Shown: positions 7,436-17,765, counted from the stretch's first letter. The stretch: DNA of 57,357 nucleotides from Clostridium psychrophilum (GCF_018861705.1 NZ_JAHLEC010000015.1:1-57357), one strand, 5' to 3'. Translations and numbers: made by a program. The notes: generated by a model not told the origin, from the letters alone.

Positions 7436-8425
7436 TCATACTTCGCCTATACATAAAGTCATACCACTCAATTTCATCTTACTTTTTGTGATTTTTGCTC
7501 CACAAAGTTCTACACACGGTTCACAAACAGCTCTAACCCCTATAGTTTGTTCTACAAAATCACTACCACAAAATTTATTTTGTATTTGCATTATATCTTC
7601 TATTGTAAATATTTTAAGCTGACACTTAAAATATTCAACTAATTCTTTTATTGCTACCTCATCTTTTTTTAAGGAAACAGTTGATATATATTTTACAGTC
7701 ACAATATCTATATTGTATTCTTTAAGAATCCTGATTACTGTCTGCCTCATTTTTTTAGATGAAAAATCTTTTCGGCATCCTATTCCGAGTATTACATTTT
7801 TTCTTATTAATTTAAGCGTAGGTGTTGTATTTGCTATTATTTTCTTATTAATACTTTCTTTACTACAAACACATAATAATCCGCTAATATCCTCTAAATT
7901 ACTACTATATCCAGTAGGAGTTTTTATTATTCCTTTTTCATCAAAAAAGCCAATTTTTTTACCTTCTATTAAAAGAACAGTTAAATCTTTTGCTTTTTTA
8001 AGATCTAGAATAATAAGTCCATTATTTTTAGCCACCATGTCTGGAGCAGTAATACCTAAATTATCTGTAGCCGTAGTTATTACAGGTTGTGCATGAAGAA
8101 TTTTACTAATCTCTAGTGTGAGCTCATTTGCCCCCCCTAAATGACCACTTAAAAGACTTATAACATAATTACAAGAATTATCTATAACTAACACTGCAGG
8201 ATCTAGATTCTTACTTTTTATATATGGCGCTATAGCTCTAACTGCAATTCCTGTAGAACTTATAAAAATAATTCCTTTATAACTTTGCATTACCTTTTTA
8301 CTAACCTCTTTAAAATTAAAATTAGTTTCATTTTTTTTAGAATATAAATCAAATTTAATGCTCAAAGCTAGAGTTTGCGCAATTTTGTCTCCTTCTTTAG
8401 TAAATGTAATAACTGCATATTTCAT
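7436..8425 (-). CDS. cbiG: Cobalt-precorrin-5A hydrolase
   Basis: CbiG opens the delta-lactone ring of cobalt-precorrin-5A, releasing acetaldehyde, in the anaerobic corrin pathway. Signature regions are present: FISSTGIAVRAIAPYIKSK, then LSGHLGGANELT and the C-terminal domain starting NVILGIGCRKD and ending with IGVRAVCEPCVEL. The ATG at 8425 (MKYAVITFTKEGDK) gives the family N-terminus; the frame extends to 8512 but those residues are not family-like. The gene stands alone, without cbiE, cbiF, cbiH or cbiJ beside it. Two 20-bp tandem repeats lie upstream (8491-8530). Confidence 0.92.
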   Translation of the reverse strand: MKYAVITFTKEGDKIAQTLALSIKFDLYSKKNETNFNFKEVSKKVMQSYKGIIFISSTGIAVRAIAPYIKSKNLDPAVLVIDNSCNYVISLLSGHLGGANELTLEISKILHAQPVITTATDNLGITAPDMVAKNNGLIILDLKKAKDLTVLLIEGKKIGFFDEKGIIKTPTGYSSNLEDISGLLCVCSKESINKKIIANTTPTLKLIRKNVILGIGCRKDFSSKKMRQTVIRILKEYNIDIVTVKYISTVSLKKDEVAIKELVEYFKCQLKIFTIEDIMQIQNKFCGSDFVEQTIGVRAVCEPCVELCGAKITKSKMKLSGMTLCIGEV

Positions 8426-8490
8426 TTTTTCACCATTCCTATTATATATCATACTATGATTATACAAAAAACACAAAAATATTTGCAGAT

Positions 8491-8530
8491 AATACAATAT
8501 TATTGGAGACAATACAATATTATTGGAGAC
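8491..8530 (-). repeat. Two tandem 20-bp repeats upstream of cbiG
   Basis: The unit AATACAATATTATTGGAGAC occurs twice head to tail, 65-105 bp before the cbiG start. Each contains the 11-bp palindrome CAATATTATTG. A tandem palindrome in a promoter region could be a pair of operator sites or simply a recent local duplication. Confidence 0.6.
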
Positions 8531-8599
8531 AATTAACCTATATTCATTATTAATGACTATATATTCTTATTTTATTTAATATTATTTAATAATTAAGTA

Positions 8600-8650
8600 G
8601 GGACGATTAATAATAATTCTAAAAAAAATCATAAAGTTATTAACTGTCCC
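8600..8650. repeat. Inverted pair of GTCCC repeats
   Basis: GGGACGATTAATAA at 8600-8613 and TTATTAACTGTCCC at 8637-8650 face each other across 23 bp. Each matches the family at 307, 3021, 3071 and 28261. Two short repeats in inverted orientation is the arrangement of REPIN-type elements. The pair lies inside the decayed 3' part of the ABC ATPase remnant. Confidence 0.55.
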
Positions 8651-8998
8651 ACCATAATTAATAACCACAATAAGCATAAAGTCATCACCTGAAATTCCAC
8701 ATAAAGTTCCACTTAAGAATAGCCGTCTATTTTTACCCAATAATATGTTTTGCCTAGCCGTCCTTTCTACAACTAACTTGAAATGTTGATAACTCGTTCC
8801 TACACCGGCCTTAATAGCATCTTTGGGAAAAGTAAAATTCATATTTTTTCTGTAAATAAAAATAGAACCGGCATCAGGAGTGTATATTCCTAACAGCCTG
8901 TTCATGAGCTTACTTCTTGCGTCCCAATTTCCACATATAAACACATAGATTTCTTCTTTTTCATTGTTAAGTCTTATTTTTAAATAAACAATAATCAT
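8651..8998 (-). pseudogene. Decayed nucleoside-type ABC ATPase fragment
   Basis: An open frame of 138 codons (stop at 8582) still shows the first 90 or so residues of a BmpA-associated purine-nucleoside importer ATPase. STYLE matches are PKDAIKAGVG, then SYQHFKLV and QNILLGK, and KLMNRLLGIYTPDAGSIFI. The Walker A, which should read GENGAGKST, is GNWDARSKL and cannot bind ATP. The signature and Walker B are gone; the tail is unrelated sequence ending in GTCCC repeats. A full family member is about 500 aa. It starts 6 bp after the stop of xpt, so it was probably once part of a riboswitch-controlled purine salvage operon. Homology is judged by eye. Confidence 0.75.
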
Positions 8999-9004
8999 TA
9001 ATTT

Positions 9005-9577
9005 TTATTTAAAAACAACCTTATTATCTTGTAACGATTTTATTATTGCTAGTGACTCTACCTTAACACCCTCCTTTTCTATACATTTTCTCCCATTTTG
9101 GAATGCTTTTTCAATTACAATTCCTATGCCAACAACTTCCGTTCCAGCTTGCCTTGCAATTTTTATAAGTCCTAATGCTGCATTACCATTAGCCAAAAAG
9201 TCATCAATTATTAAAATTTTATCTTCTTTTTTTATATACTTTTTGCTAGTCCTTATTTTATAGTTCTTATTTTTTGTAAAAGAGAACACATCAGCTTCAT
9301 ATACATTTTTGTCCATTGTAGTTGCATCATTCTTTTTTGCGAAAACTACAGGTATGTTATTAAAGTATTGTGCCACAATACATGCTATTCCTATACCAGA
9401 TGCTTCTACTGTTAATATCTTTGTAATATCACTGCCAAAATATCTTTTTTTAAATTCTTGTCCAATTTCATTTAAAAGTTCTATATCAATTTGATGATTA
9501 AGAAAACTATCAACTTTTAAAATTTCACTGCCTATAACTATACCCTCATTTATTATTTTATTCTTTAGTGCTTCCAT
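9005..9577 (-). CDS. xpt: Xanthine phosphoribosyltransferase
   Basis: Xpt salvages xanthine to XMP using PRPP. The 190-aa protein has the family N-terminus [14 protein letters not shown], the aromatic/substrate region [11 protein letters not shown], and the PRPP-binding loop [13 protein letters not shown] at about residues 120-132. The ATG follows AAAGGAGA at 8 bases. It is preceded by a guanine-type purine riboswitch with a terminator (9622-9797), so its expression should fall when guanine-type purines are abundant. The decayed ABC ATPase lies immediately downstream. Confidence 0.95.
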   Translation of the reverse strand: MEALKNKIINEGIVIGSEILKVDSFLNHQIDIELLNEIGQEFKKRYFGSDITKILTVEASGIGIACIVAQYFNNIPVVFAKKNDATTMDKNVYEADVFSFTKNKNYKIRTSKKYIKKEDKILIIDDFLANGNAALGLIKIARQAGTEVVGIGIVIEKAFQNGRKCIEKEGVKVESLAIIKSLQDNKVVFK

Positions 9578-9621
9578 ACATCTTCTCCTTTACTAATTGT
9601 AATTTGACTTATACCTTTCAA

Positions 9622-9663
9622 ATAAAAAAAACCTAGTAAACGAGTTAATACGTCAACTTAGGA
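9622..9663 (-). terminator. Riboswitch-controlled terminator before xpt
   Basis: On the minus strand CCTAAGTTGACG pairs with CGTTTACTAGG (one bulge, one mismatch), followed by eight Ts. It lies between the purine aptamer and the xpt start, the normal place for ligand-dependent termination. Confidence 0.8.
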
Positions 9664-9725
9664 GTTTATAATAAATTTTTATATAAGAATAATTATCCAT
9701 AAATTATTTCCATATTTTTATTAAA

Positions 9726-9797
9726 ACACCCATAGTTAAGTACTTTACGGTTACTTGATAGAAACGCTTAGACCATATCACTAAGCATATATGAGTT
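9726..9797 (-). promoter_or_regulatory. Purine riboswitch aptamer (guanine class)
   Basis: On the minus strand the P1 strand ACTCATA pairs with TATGGGT. The conserved core is present: ATATGG, then GTTTCTATC for J2/3, and ACCGTAAAG leading to AACTATG. The residue that sets ligand choice, position 74 before UAUG, is C, as in guanine/hypoxanthine aptamers (adenine aptamers have U). One J2/3 base is T where C is usual. It lies about 150 bases before xpt. Confidence 0.92.
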
Positions 9798-9890
9798 TGC
9801 AAATATTAAATTTTGTTCCTTATTAGTCGTTCTTATTTATATCTTATAATAATATTACAACATTTTTTTTGTTTAATCAATATGTATTTT

Positions 9891-9930
9891 AAAAATGCCA
9901 TACTAGATAATTATCTAGTATGGCATTTTT
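9891..9930. terminator. Perfect 40-bp palindromic terminator
   Basis: AAAAATGCCATACTAGATAA is followed at once by its exact reverse complement, ending in TTTTT. It lies 9 bp past the glgP stop and ends the glycogen operon; with A and T runs on both sides it can act in both directions. Confidence 0.9.
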
Positions 9931-9939
9931 ATATAGTTG

Positions 9940-12381
9940 TTACTTAATATGAACTGGGGGTGTACCCCAGATTTCTTTTGCATATTTCTTCACTGTATTA
10001 TCGCTTGAAAATATACCGGATTTTGCTATATTTATGATGGACATTTGTTGCCAAGTAGATTTTTGCCTATATAACCTATCTATTTTTTTGTGAGCTTTTA
10101 TATAAGAATCAAAATCTTTAAGTACAAAATATTCATCATTATGTGATAATAAGCTATCATATATACCCATAAATTCCATTGTAGGTGTTCCTAAAAATCC
10201 ATTTATTAATTGATTTAGTATTTTATTAACTCTTTCATCACTATTATATATATCATAAGAATTATAACTTTTATTCCTGTAATACTCTATTACCTCTTTT
10301 GATGTAAGACCAAATAATATAATATTTTCTTTTCCAACCTCATCAAATATTTCTACATTAGCACCATCCAAAGTGGCAATAGTTATAGCACCATTCATCA
10401 TAAATTTCATGTTACCAGTTCCAGATGCCTCCTTTGATGCAGTAGAAATCTGTTCACTAACATCAGCACAAGGAATAATTTTCTCAGCAAGTGATACTCC
10501 ATAATTCTCCATAAACAATATTTTTATTTTACCACGTGCTATAGGATCATTATTTATCTTGCTTGCCAAAGTATTAATAAGTTTTATAGTTTGTTTTGCT
10601 ATATAATAACTAGGCGACGCTTTCGCACCAAAAATAAAAGTTCTTGGAACCATATCTAAATTTGGATTTTCAAGAAGTTCATTATACAAATTCATTATAT
10701 GAAGCACATTTAAAGTTTGCCTTTTATATGAATGTGCCCTTTTTACATGCACATCAAATATTGAACTAGGATCAATTGAAATTCCACAATCTGACTTTAC
10801 ATAGTTTGAAAATTTCATTTTATTATTAATTTTTATATTATGTGTTTTCTCTTGAAAATCAGTGTCCTTCGCATAGTCCATTAATTTATTAAGCTCATTT
10901 GGGGACTTTATCCATCCGTTACCTATAGTCTCTGTTATAAGTTTTGAAAGCTGCGAATTACAATTTAAAAGCCATCTTCTATGAGTTATACCATTAGTTT
11001 TATTATTAAACTTTTCAGGAAAAAATTCATAAAAGTTGGAAAGTTCTTGATGTTTTAATAATTCTGTATGAAGCTTTGCAACTCCATTAACAGAGTGACC
11101 CCCCACAATAGCAAGATAAGCCATTCTCACATATCCATCATAAATAATAGACATATTGTTTACTTTATTCCAATCTCCATTGTACCTATGATACACTTCA
11201 TTACAAAAACGTCTGTTTATTTCTTCAACAATCATATAAATACGTGGAAGTAATTTTTTAAACAGCCCAACAGACCATTTTTCTAATGCTTCTGCCATAA
11301 TTGTATGGTTAGTATATGCCATAGTCTGAGTTGTAATATTCCATGCATCGTCCCAAGATAAGTTTTCCTCGTCTATTAGCAGCCTCATTAATTCTGCCAC
11401 AGCCACAGCCGGATGAGTATCATTTATTTGAACAGCCACATGTTTATCAAACTCGAGAAGAGAAAGTTTTTTCTTTTTATAATTTCTTAAAATACTTTGA
11501 AGTCCAGCACTTACAAAAAAGTACTCTTGCTTTAACCTCAATAATTTCCCTTTATCATAACTATCATCTGGATATAAAACTTGCGAAATAGCTTCTACCG
11601 AATATTTTTTTTCTCCTGCTTTTGCATAATCTCCTTGGCTAAATGATGAGAAATCAAAATCCTCATCCATAGTTTCCGCGCTCCAAAGTCTCAATGTATT
11701 TACAGTATTATTCTTATATCCCTTTACTGGAGTATCATATGGTACAGCTTTTACAACATCATAATTTTGATGAATAGCCTTTGTTACCCCATCTTGTTCT
11801 TCTAAATGCACATCTCCTGCAAATCTTACTTCTACAGATTTACTTTCTTTTCTTATTTCCCATGCATTACCATTTTTTAGCCAATTGTCAGGAACTTCAA
11901 CTTGATAACCATTCTCTATTTTCTGTTTAAATAGTCCGTATTTATATCTAATACCACAACCATGTCCTGGTATCTCAGTTGATGCCATAGAATCAAGGAA
12001 ACATGCAGCTAATCGTCCTAGGCCTCCATTACCAAGCCCAGCATCTAATTCTACATCCTCTACTTCTATTAAATTAATTCCTAACTCCTTAAGTGCATCA
12101 TTGCATACATCCTTTATCCCTAAATTAACCAAATTACTATTAAGTAATCTACCAACTAAAAATTCCATAGAGAAATAATACACTTGTTTTTCTCTACTTT
12201 TACCATATTCTTTATTGCTATCTATCCATGGCTTAGAACAATAATCTTTTACGATAGCGCCTAGAGCTAAATATTGATGTAATGACGATGCATCATTAAC
12301 ATCCTCTGCAAACATGGTTTGAAGTTTTTCTATATAATCTATTTTGAACATTTCTTTATCAATTACCACAACATTCACCAC
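9940..12381 (-). CDS. glgP: Glycogen phosphorylase
   Basis: GlgP releases glucose-1-phosphate from glycogen. The 813-aa protein has the expected length and landmarks: LGNGGLGRLAACFLDS near residue 125, NDTHPA in the middle, and the pyridoxal-phosphate lysine region EASGTGNMKFMMNGA followed by TLDGANVEI. It is the last gene of glgC-glgD-glgA-glgP and would mobilise what the other three store. The start is uncertain: the GTG at 12381 adds ten residues, whereas the ATG at 12351 (MFKIDYIEKL) looks more like other family N-termini but has a poor ribosome binding site. The gap to glgA is 33 bp. Confidence 0.96.
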   Translation of the reverse strand: MVNVVVIDKEMFKIDYIEKLQTMFAEDVNDASSLHQYLALGAIVKDYCSKPWIDSNKEYGKSREKQVYYFSMEFLVGRLLNSNLVNLGIKDVCNDALKELGINLIEVEDVELDAGLGNGGLGRLAACFLDSMASTEIPGHGCGIRYKYGLFKQKIENGYQVEVPDNWLKNGNAWEIRKESKSVEVRFAGDVHLEEQDGVTKAIHQNYDVVKAVPYDTPVKGYKNNTVNTLRLWSAETMDEDFDFSSFSQGDYAKAGEKKYSVEAISQVLYPDDSYDKGKLLRLKQEYFFVSAGLQSILRNYKKKKLSLLEFDKHVAVQINDTHPAVAVAELMRLLIDEENLSWDDAWNITTQTMAYTNHTIMAEALEKWSVGLFKKLLPRIYMIVEEINRRFCNEVYHRYNGDWNKVNNMSIIYDGYVRMAYLAIVGGHSVNGVAKLHTELLKHQELSNFYEFFPEKFNNKTNGITHRRWLLNCNSQLSKLITETIGNGWIKSPNELNKLMDYAKDTDFQEKTHNIKINNKMKFSNYVKSDCGISIDPSSIFDVHVKRAHSYKRQTLNVLHIMNLYNELLENPNLDMVPRTFIFGAKASPSYYIAKQTIKLINTLASKINNDPIARGKIKILFMENYGVSLAEKIIPCADVSEQISTASKEASGTGNMKFMMNGAITIATLDGANVEIFDEVGKENIILFGLTSKEVIEYYRNKSYNSYDIYNSDERVNKILNQLINGFLGTPTMEFMGIYDSLLSHNDEYFVLKDFDSYIKAHKKIDRLYRQKSTWQQMSIINIAKSGIFSSDNTVKKYAKEIWGTPPVHIK

Positions 12382-12414
12382 CTAGCAATTTTTGAATTTA
12401 CATATTTCTAAAAC

Positions 12415-13848
12415 CTATTTTATTAGATTGCTATATAAATCCATATAGTTTTTTGCTGAAGTTTCCCAACTATTATTTGAACTCATGGCATTTTGAACTA
12501 ACTTATTCCAGGCTGCTTTATCACTATATAATTCAAGAGCTTTAATTATTGTATCCAATAATTCTTCACCACTATAATTGCTAAAAGAAAAACCATTGCC
12601 CTTCCCGGTATATTTATTATAAGGAATAATAGTGTCTTTTAACCCTCCAGTTTCACGAACTATTGGAATGCTTCCATATTTTAACGCTATAAGTTGCCCA
12701 ATACCACAAGGTTCAAATAATGATGGCATCAAAAACATATCTGAAGCAGCATATATTTGTTGTGCACGTTTCTCATCAAAAAGAATGTTTGCTGATATCC
12801 TGCTTGGATAAATAGATGCATAATATCTGAATATATCTTCATAATATCCGTCACCATTACCAAGTAACACAATTTGAATAGGAAGACTTAGCAATTCTTG
12901 AAGTTTATCTACGATTAAATCTAGACCCTTTTGTTTTACTAGTCTAGTTACAATACCTATCATAGGTATCTCATCACACACAGTAAATCCTAGTTGTTCT
13001 TGAAGTTCTAATTTGTTCTTAACCTTTTCTCCAATATTTAGAGCATCATAATTATATAATATTTTTTTGTCAACTTTAGGATTGTATAATTCATAGTCTA
13101 TACCATTTACTATGCCATATAATTTATCAGCTTTTGAAGATAATAATCCATCTAATCTTTCACCATAAAATGGGGTACGAATTTCCTTAGCATAAGTCTT
13201 ACTTACAGTAGTCACAGCATCTGAATAAACAATTCCACCTTTCATAAATGAAACACTATCATAAAACTTAAGTGCATCATCATTGAAATACTCACGATCC
13301 AAGTCTATTATATCCCCTAATATTTCATTTGGAAATATTCCTTGATATTGTAAATTGTGTATAGTAAATACACTTTTAATTTTACTATACAATGTATCAT
13401 AACTATAGTTTTCTTTAAGCAAAGCTGGCAAAATTCCAGTCTGCCAATCATTACAATGAATAATATCTGGCACAAAATCTCCCATATATTTTATAGAATC
13501 TAGTACAGCCCTTGAAAAATAAGAGAACCTTTCACCATCATCATAATATCCGTATATCTGCGGTCTTTTAAAATAATATTCATTATCTATAAAATAGTAT
13601 GGCACATCATCATAAGTTAAATATTCTAATCCACAATATTGTTTTCTCCATCCTACTTCCACATTAAAAGAGGCTATATTCTCCATACAATTTTTAAATG
13701 ACAAAGGAATGCTATTATATCTAGGTATAATTACTCTTGCATCAATGCCAAGTTTTCTAAGGGCTTTAGGTAATGCATAAACAACGTCACCAAGACCTCC
13801 AGTTTTTATAAATGGATATGCTTCTGAAGCTACAAATAATACTTTCAT
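12415..13848 (-). CDS. glgA: Glycogen synthase (ADP-glucose)
   Basis: A GT5-family synthase of 477 aa that extends alpha-1,4-glucan from ADP-glucose. The N-terminal nucleotide-sugar motif KTGGLGDVVYALPKAL is at residues 16-31, HCNDWQTG follows at about 135, and the C-terminal GT-B half has PSLFEPCGIGQL and RETGGLKDT. AAAGGGGTG lies 7 bases before the ATG. Third gene of the glg operon, 16 bp after glgD. Confidence 0.97.
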   Translation of the reverse strand: MKVLFVASEAYPFIKTGGLGDVVYALPKALRKLGIDARVIIPRYNSIPLSFKNCMENIASFNVEVGWRKQYCGLEYLTYDDVPYYFIDNEYYFKRPQIYGYYDDGERFSYFSRAVLDSIKYMGDFVPDIIHCNDWQTGILPALLKENYSYDTLYSKIKSVFTIHNLQYQGIFPNEILGDIIDLDREYFNDDALKFYDSVSFMKGGIVYSDAVTTVSKTYAKEIRTPFYGERLDGLLSSKADKLYGIVNGIDYELYNPKVDKKILYNYDALNIGEKVKNKLELQEQLGFTVCDEIPMIGIVTRLVKQKGLDLIVDKLQELLSLPIQIVLLGNGDGYYEDIFRYYASIYPSRISANILFDEKRAQQIYAASDMFLMPSLFEPCGIGQLIALKYGSIPIVRETGGLKDTIIPYNKYTGKGNGFSFSNYSGEELLDTIIKALELYSDKAAWNKLVQNAMSSNNSWETSAKNYMDLYSNLIK

Positions 13849-13864
13849 GCTTTCACCCCTTTAA

Positions 13865-14974
13865 TTATGTTCGGAATTTTTTCTCAATTACTACTGGGAA
13901 TTCTTCGTCACCCTCAAGTACTGTATTTTCACGTATAATAGTGTTTTTATCAATTATGACATTAGTAAGTTTACATCCTTTTTTAATTTCACAATTTTGA
14001 AATATTATACAATTTTTAATTTCTGCTCCAGCATGTACGGTTACTCTTCTTGAAATTATGCTCTTATCTATTTTTCCTTTTAAAATGCATCCGTTAGAAA
14101 TTAAAGAATTATTAACTTTCGATCCATTAAAATATTTAGTAGGAGCTTCATCTTTACTTTTTGTATAAATTAACCCTTTGCTATGAAATAATTCCTTAGT
14201 TATCTTAGTGTTTAACATATCCATACTGATTTTAAAATAATTTTTAATAGAATTTACACATTGAAGGTATCCTGTGAACTCATATGCATTTACATTAAGT
14301 TTAGAAACACTATTATATATAGCTGCTTTAATTGAATTATGATCTCCTGTTTGAATACACTTATTTACAATAGATATAAGTGTGGTTTTTTTCATTATGA
14401 ACATCTCTGTTGATATATTAAGTTTGTCCTCTGCTCCTATATTTTTACCAATGCTCAAAACCTTATTTTCATCATTTATATATAAAGTATTACTATTTAT
14501 AAATTCCTTCTTACCAATGTTTGTTTTTTTATATATTATGGTTATATCGCTACCAGATTCCTCGAAATATTTAGCAGCCTCATTGTAGTCCATATTGCAT
14601 AACATGTATGAAGACGCTATTATTACATAATCCTGCTTTGTTCTATAAAAATATTCCATATTATTGCTTATAATGTCTATATCTCTTGCTTGTGCTCTTT
14701 CTGAACTAAGATTAAACAAAAATAATCCATTTATTTTTCTATCTAAATCCCAAGGTTTTCCAGAACCTACATGATCAACTAATGACCTAGATTTAGTGTT
14801 AGTAAAAATGCTTATATTATGAATACCTGAATTAACCATATTTGAAAGAACAAAATCAATAATTCTGTATCTTCCTCCTATAGGGATCGATGCTATAGGC
14901 CTTGATTTTGTAAGACTTTTGATATTATCTTCTTGTTCATTTAACATTAATACTCCTATATAATTCTTTAGCAT
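13865..14974 (-). CDS. glgD: Glucose-1-phosphate adenylyltransferase regulatory subunit
   Basis: A 369-aa relative of GlgC with the nucleotidyltransferase fold and a C-terminal left-handed beta-helix (hexapeptide-like repeats from about residue 280). The active-site loop is degenerate: in place of the GGQGSRL of GlgC it has LNEQEDNIKSL, although PIGGRYRIIDFVLSNMVNSG remains. In Bacillus-type systems GlgD is the non-catalytic partner of GlgC in a mixed tetramer. It sits between glgC (18 bp) and glgA (16 bp). GAGGTG precedes the ATG. Confidence 0.95.
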   Translation of the reverse strand: MLKNYIGVLMLNEQEDNIKSLTKSRPIASIPIGGRYRIIDFVLSNMVNSGIHNISIFTNTKSRSLVDHVGSGKPWDLDRKINGLFLFNLSSERAQARDIDIISNNMEYFYRTKQDYVIIASSYMLCNMDYNEAAKYFEESGSDITIIYKKTNIGKKEFINSNTLYINDENKVLSIGKNIGAEDKLNISTEMFIMKKTTLISIVNKCIQTGDHNSIKAAIYNSVSKLNVNAYEFTGYLQCVNSIKNYFKISMDMLNTKITKELFHSKGLIYTKSKDEAPTKYFNGSKVNNSLISNGCILKGKIDKSIISRRVTVHAGAEIKNCIIFQNCEIKKGCKLTNVIIDKNTIIRENTVLEGDEEFPVVIEKKFRT

Positions 14975-14992
14975 TTTATCACCTCGTCAAAT

Positions 14993-16147
14993 TTATAATT
15001 TAGTAGATATCTGTGCATCGACTTTAACTTCGCGTCCTTTTTCGATAACAACGATATCTCGTCCATTTCCAATACATGAATTACGTCTGATAACAACATC
15101 GCTTCCTATAATTGCTTTATCTATAACTACATTATTTCCTATTTTAGTATTAGGTAAAATAACTGAATTAGTTATTTTAGAGTTTTTACCCACATGTACT
15201 CCTTGAAAAAGCACACAATTGTTTATTTCCCCCAAAACAGTACACCCTTCATTTAGTAGTGCATTAGTTATATTAGCTTCAGGTCCTATATATTGTGGTG
15301 GCAACATAGGATTCACGGTATATATTCTCCACTTAGTATCGTGTATGTTCAATTCATTATCATCTGATATTAAATCCATATTAGCTTCCCAAAAGCTTTC
15401 AAGAGTACCAACATCTCTCCAATATCCTTTGAACGGATATGCAAATAGTTTTTGATCATGAGCAAGCATTTTTGGTATTATATTTTTTCCAAAATCATTA
15501 TTAGAACTCTTATCAAGGTTGTCCTCTTTTAAAAGTTGTTTTAGAACAGCCCACTTAAATATATAAACACCCATAGATGCTAAATTGCTCTTAGGATCTT
15601 CTGGTTTTTCTTCAAATTCAAAAATACTGGCATCTTCACGTGTGTTCATTATTCCGAACCTGCTACACTCATCATGAGGCACCTCTAATACTGCGATAGT
15701 AACATCGGCGTCTTTTTCTTTATGATAATCTAACATTTTAGAATAATCCATTTTATAGATATGGTCTCCTGATAAAATAAGCACATATTCCGGATCATAA
15801 CTATCAATATAATTTGTGTTTTGGTATATAGCATCTGCCGTACCATTATACCAATTGCCGCCATCTTCACTTTGGTAAGGTGGAAGCAAACTAACACCTC
15901 CATTTCTTCTATCTAAATCCCAAGGTGATCCTATTCCTATATGAGAATTTAAGGACAATGGTTGATATTGAGTGAGAACCCCTACTGTGTCTATATCCGA
16001 ATTAGAACAATTACTTAAAGAAAAATCTATGATTTTATACTTTCCTCCAAATGGTACTGCAGGCTTTGCTGTTGTTTTCGTTAATTGTTTTAGTCTTGAT
16101 CCTTGACCTCCTGCCAAGATCATCGCTATCATTTCTTTTTTTATCAT
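14993..16147 (-). CDS. glgC: Glucose-1-phosphate adenylyltransferase catalytic subunit
   Basis: GlgC makes ADP-glucose from ATP and glucose-1-phosphate, the committed step of glycogen synthesis. The 384-aa protein has [20 protein letters not shown] at residues 11-30, [10 protein letters not shown] (metal-binding Asp region), FEEKPEDP, and a C-terminal beta-helix. AAAGGAG lies 9 bases before the ATG. First gene of the glg operon; no branching enzyme gene glgB is in the window. Confidence 0.97.
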   Translation of the reverse strand: MIKKEMIAMILAGGQGSRLKQLTKTTAKPAVPFGGKYKIIDFSLSNCSNSDIDTVGVLTQYQPLSLNSHIGIGSPWDLDRRNGGVSLLPPYQSEDGGNWYNGTADAIYQNTNYIDSYDPEYVLILSGDHIYKMDYSKMLDYHKEKDADVTIAVLEVPHDECSRFGIMNTREDASIFEFEEKPEDPKSNLASMGVYIFKWAVLKQLLKEDNLDKSSNNDFGKNIIPKMLAHDQKLFAYPFKGYWRDVGTLESFWEANMDLISDDNELNIHDTKWRIYTVNPMLPPQYIGPEANITNALLNEGCTVLGEINNCVLFQGVHVGKNSKITNSVILPNTKIGNNVVIDKAIIGSDVVIRRNSCIGNGRDIVVIEKGREVKVDAQISTKL

Positions 16148-16946
16148 TCTAGTTGGCTCCTTTCTATCCCTTTATTATTTCAATAAAACTTCATTATTTC
16201 AATAAGACTTAATAATTTAACTATACTACTAATAATAACTCAACTTGTTTGTCGATATTTAGTCTTATAAAAATTATAAATGAGGCTAATGCACTAATAT
16301 TTATACAATAAGGTTAACTATTTCACATCTTGAGTAATAGCATTCCATTCAATAAATTGATCAAACCACTCATATGTAACTTAATTGTTTAAAAATAGCA
16401 AAATATTTTTTTAGAAAACACATACATTAGTAAAAATGATATTAACTTATTTTAAATCAAATCTCATCCTTCCTACTATAACTTAAAAACCCACAACAAA
16501 TGTTGTATTTTGTCTAACTTCAAAAAAACGATCATAGAAATCAGGTTTTTACTTTACTAATGATTTATATAAAAATATTTTAAAATAATATTATTTATAT
16601 TTGTCATTAAATGATTATATGCATTTTAAAAATAAGATTATAACCATAAACAAATTATAGTTTATTCAAAGAACGCCTTAAAGTACATAATTTGTAACAT
16701 AAATCTATAAAAATTATATTTCTAATAATTAAACTTTTTATTAAATAAGTTTAAAATTTTTATACACTATTGAAAAATGTTAACAATACATTCATAACAT
16801 ATAAAATTATACCATATAAGCATAGAGAAATACGGTAATTTTTGTAAATACTTAATTTTATTTACTTTATTTATTAAATTACCTATTATATACATAATAA
16901 CATGAAAACGATTAATGTTTACTCACTATTAAGTTTTTATATTAAA
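16148..16946. other. 800-bp AT-rich intergenic region
   Basis: No coding sequence found in either strand. The first part, read on the minus strand, is the glgC leader. It holds a 13-bp direct repeat ATTATTTCAATAA at 16174-16186 and 16193-16205, each with the inverted repeat TTATT/AATAA. A palindrome ACAACAAATGTTGT lies at 16493-16506. The rest is featureless and unusually long for this genome, and could be the site of a lost gene. Confidence 0.5.
16174..16205 (-). repeat. Direct repeat of a 13-bp palindromic motif in the glgC leader
   Basis: Two copies of ATTATTTCAATAA start 19 bp apart, 27 to 58 bp upstream of the glgC ATG. Spacing near two helical turns and the internal TTATT/AATAA dyad are compatible with a paired regulator site; this is inference. 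Confidence 0.35.
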
Positions 16947-17765
16947 TTAATCATTTGAAGTATCCATGCCATAAAATATTTCTTCCATCTCTTTTTTTAA
17001 TTTTTTTATAATACCAGCTTTCTCCATATCACTTAAGTCTTCTTGTTTAACTTCAAATAGATAATTATCAAGCTCAAAATCGTTTAACATCATTTTTGTA
17101 TGAAATATGTTAGATTGATGTATATTCATGTCAATTAAGCTGTATCGGTCTTGTGTATCTTTTGCAATATAATTTTGTATAGAATTAATTTCATGATCTA
17201 TGAAATGCTTTTTACCATCCATATCTCTAGTAAAACCACGTACCTTATAATCTATAGTTATAATATCTGAATCAAAGCTACCTATTAAATAATCTAGAGC
17301 TTTTAATGGAGATATAGTCCCACAAGTTGCTACATCTATATCTACTCTAAATGTACTTATATCATTTTGTGGGTGACTTTCAGGATACGTATGCACTGTT
17401 ACATGGCTTTTATCTAAATGCGCCACGATATTCTCCCTAATCGGTGTTAGAATCCCCCTATTGCAAGATGGATCTACTACATAAATCGGTATCTCTTCTT
17501 CCGAAATAAGTAGTGTTACACTTGCTCCTTGAGGATCATAGTCCTGCTTTGCTATATTTAATACACTTGCGCCAATCATTTTAGTAACATTTGTAAGAAT
17601 TTTTGTTAACCTCTCAGCATTATATTGTTCATCAATATATTCTATATATTTTTCTCTATCTTCTTTCGTCTTTGTATAACAAACATCATAAATATTAAAA
17701 CTTAATGATTTTGTTAAGTTGTTAAATCCATATAGCTTTAATTTGCTTTTGTCATTCTTAGCCAA
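16947..17765 (-). CDS. speD: S-adenosylmethionine decarboxylase proenzyme
   Basis: SpeD supplies decarboxylated SAM for spermidine synthesis. This 272-aa form is the long class found in E. coli, not the 120-aa Bacillus/Thermotoga type. The self-cleavage site is [14 protein letters not shown] with Ser120 becoming the pyruvoyl group; [33 protein letters not shown] follows in two conserved stretches. The gene stands alone: no speE is adjacent. It diverges from asd across 268 bp. Confidence 0.95.
   Translation of the reverse strand: MAKNDKSKLKLYGFNNLTKSLSFNIYDVCYTKTKEDREKYIEYIDEQYNAERLTKILTNVTKMIGASVLNIAKQDYDPQGASVTLLISEEEIPIYVVDPSCNRGILTPIRENIVAHLDKSHVTVHTYPESHPQNDISTFRVDIDVATCGTISPLKALDYLIGSFDSDIITIDYKVRGFTRDMDGKKHFIDHEINSIQNYIAKDTQDRYSLIDMNIHQSNIFHTKMMLNDFELDNYLFEVKQEDLSDMEKAGIIKKLKKEMEEIFYGMDTSND

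Noticed and set aside
8582-8998. A functional 138-aa protein
   Set aside because: ATP-binding loop destroyed, later ABC motifs missing and the tail is repeat-derived; treated as a pseudogene.
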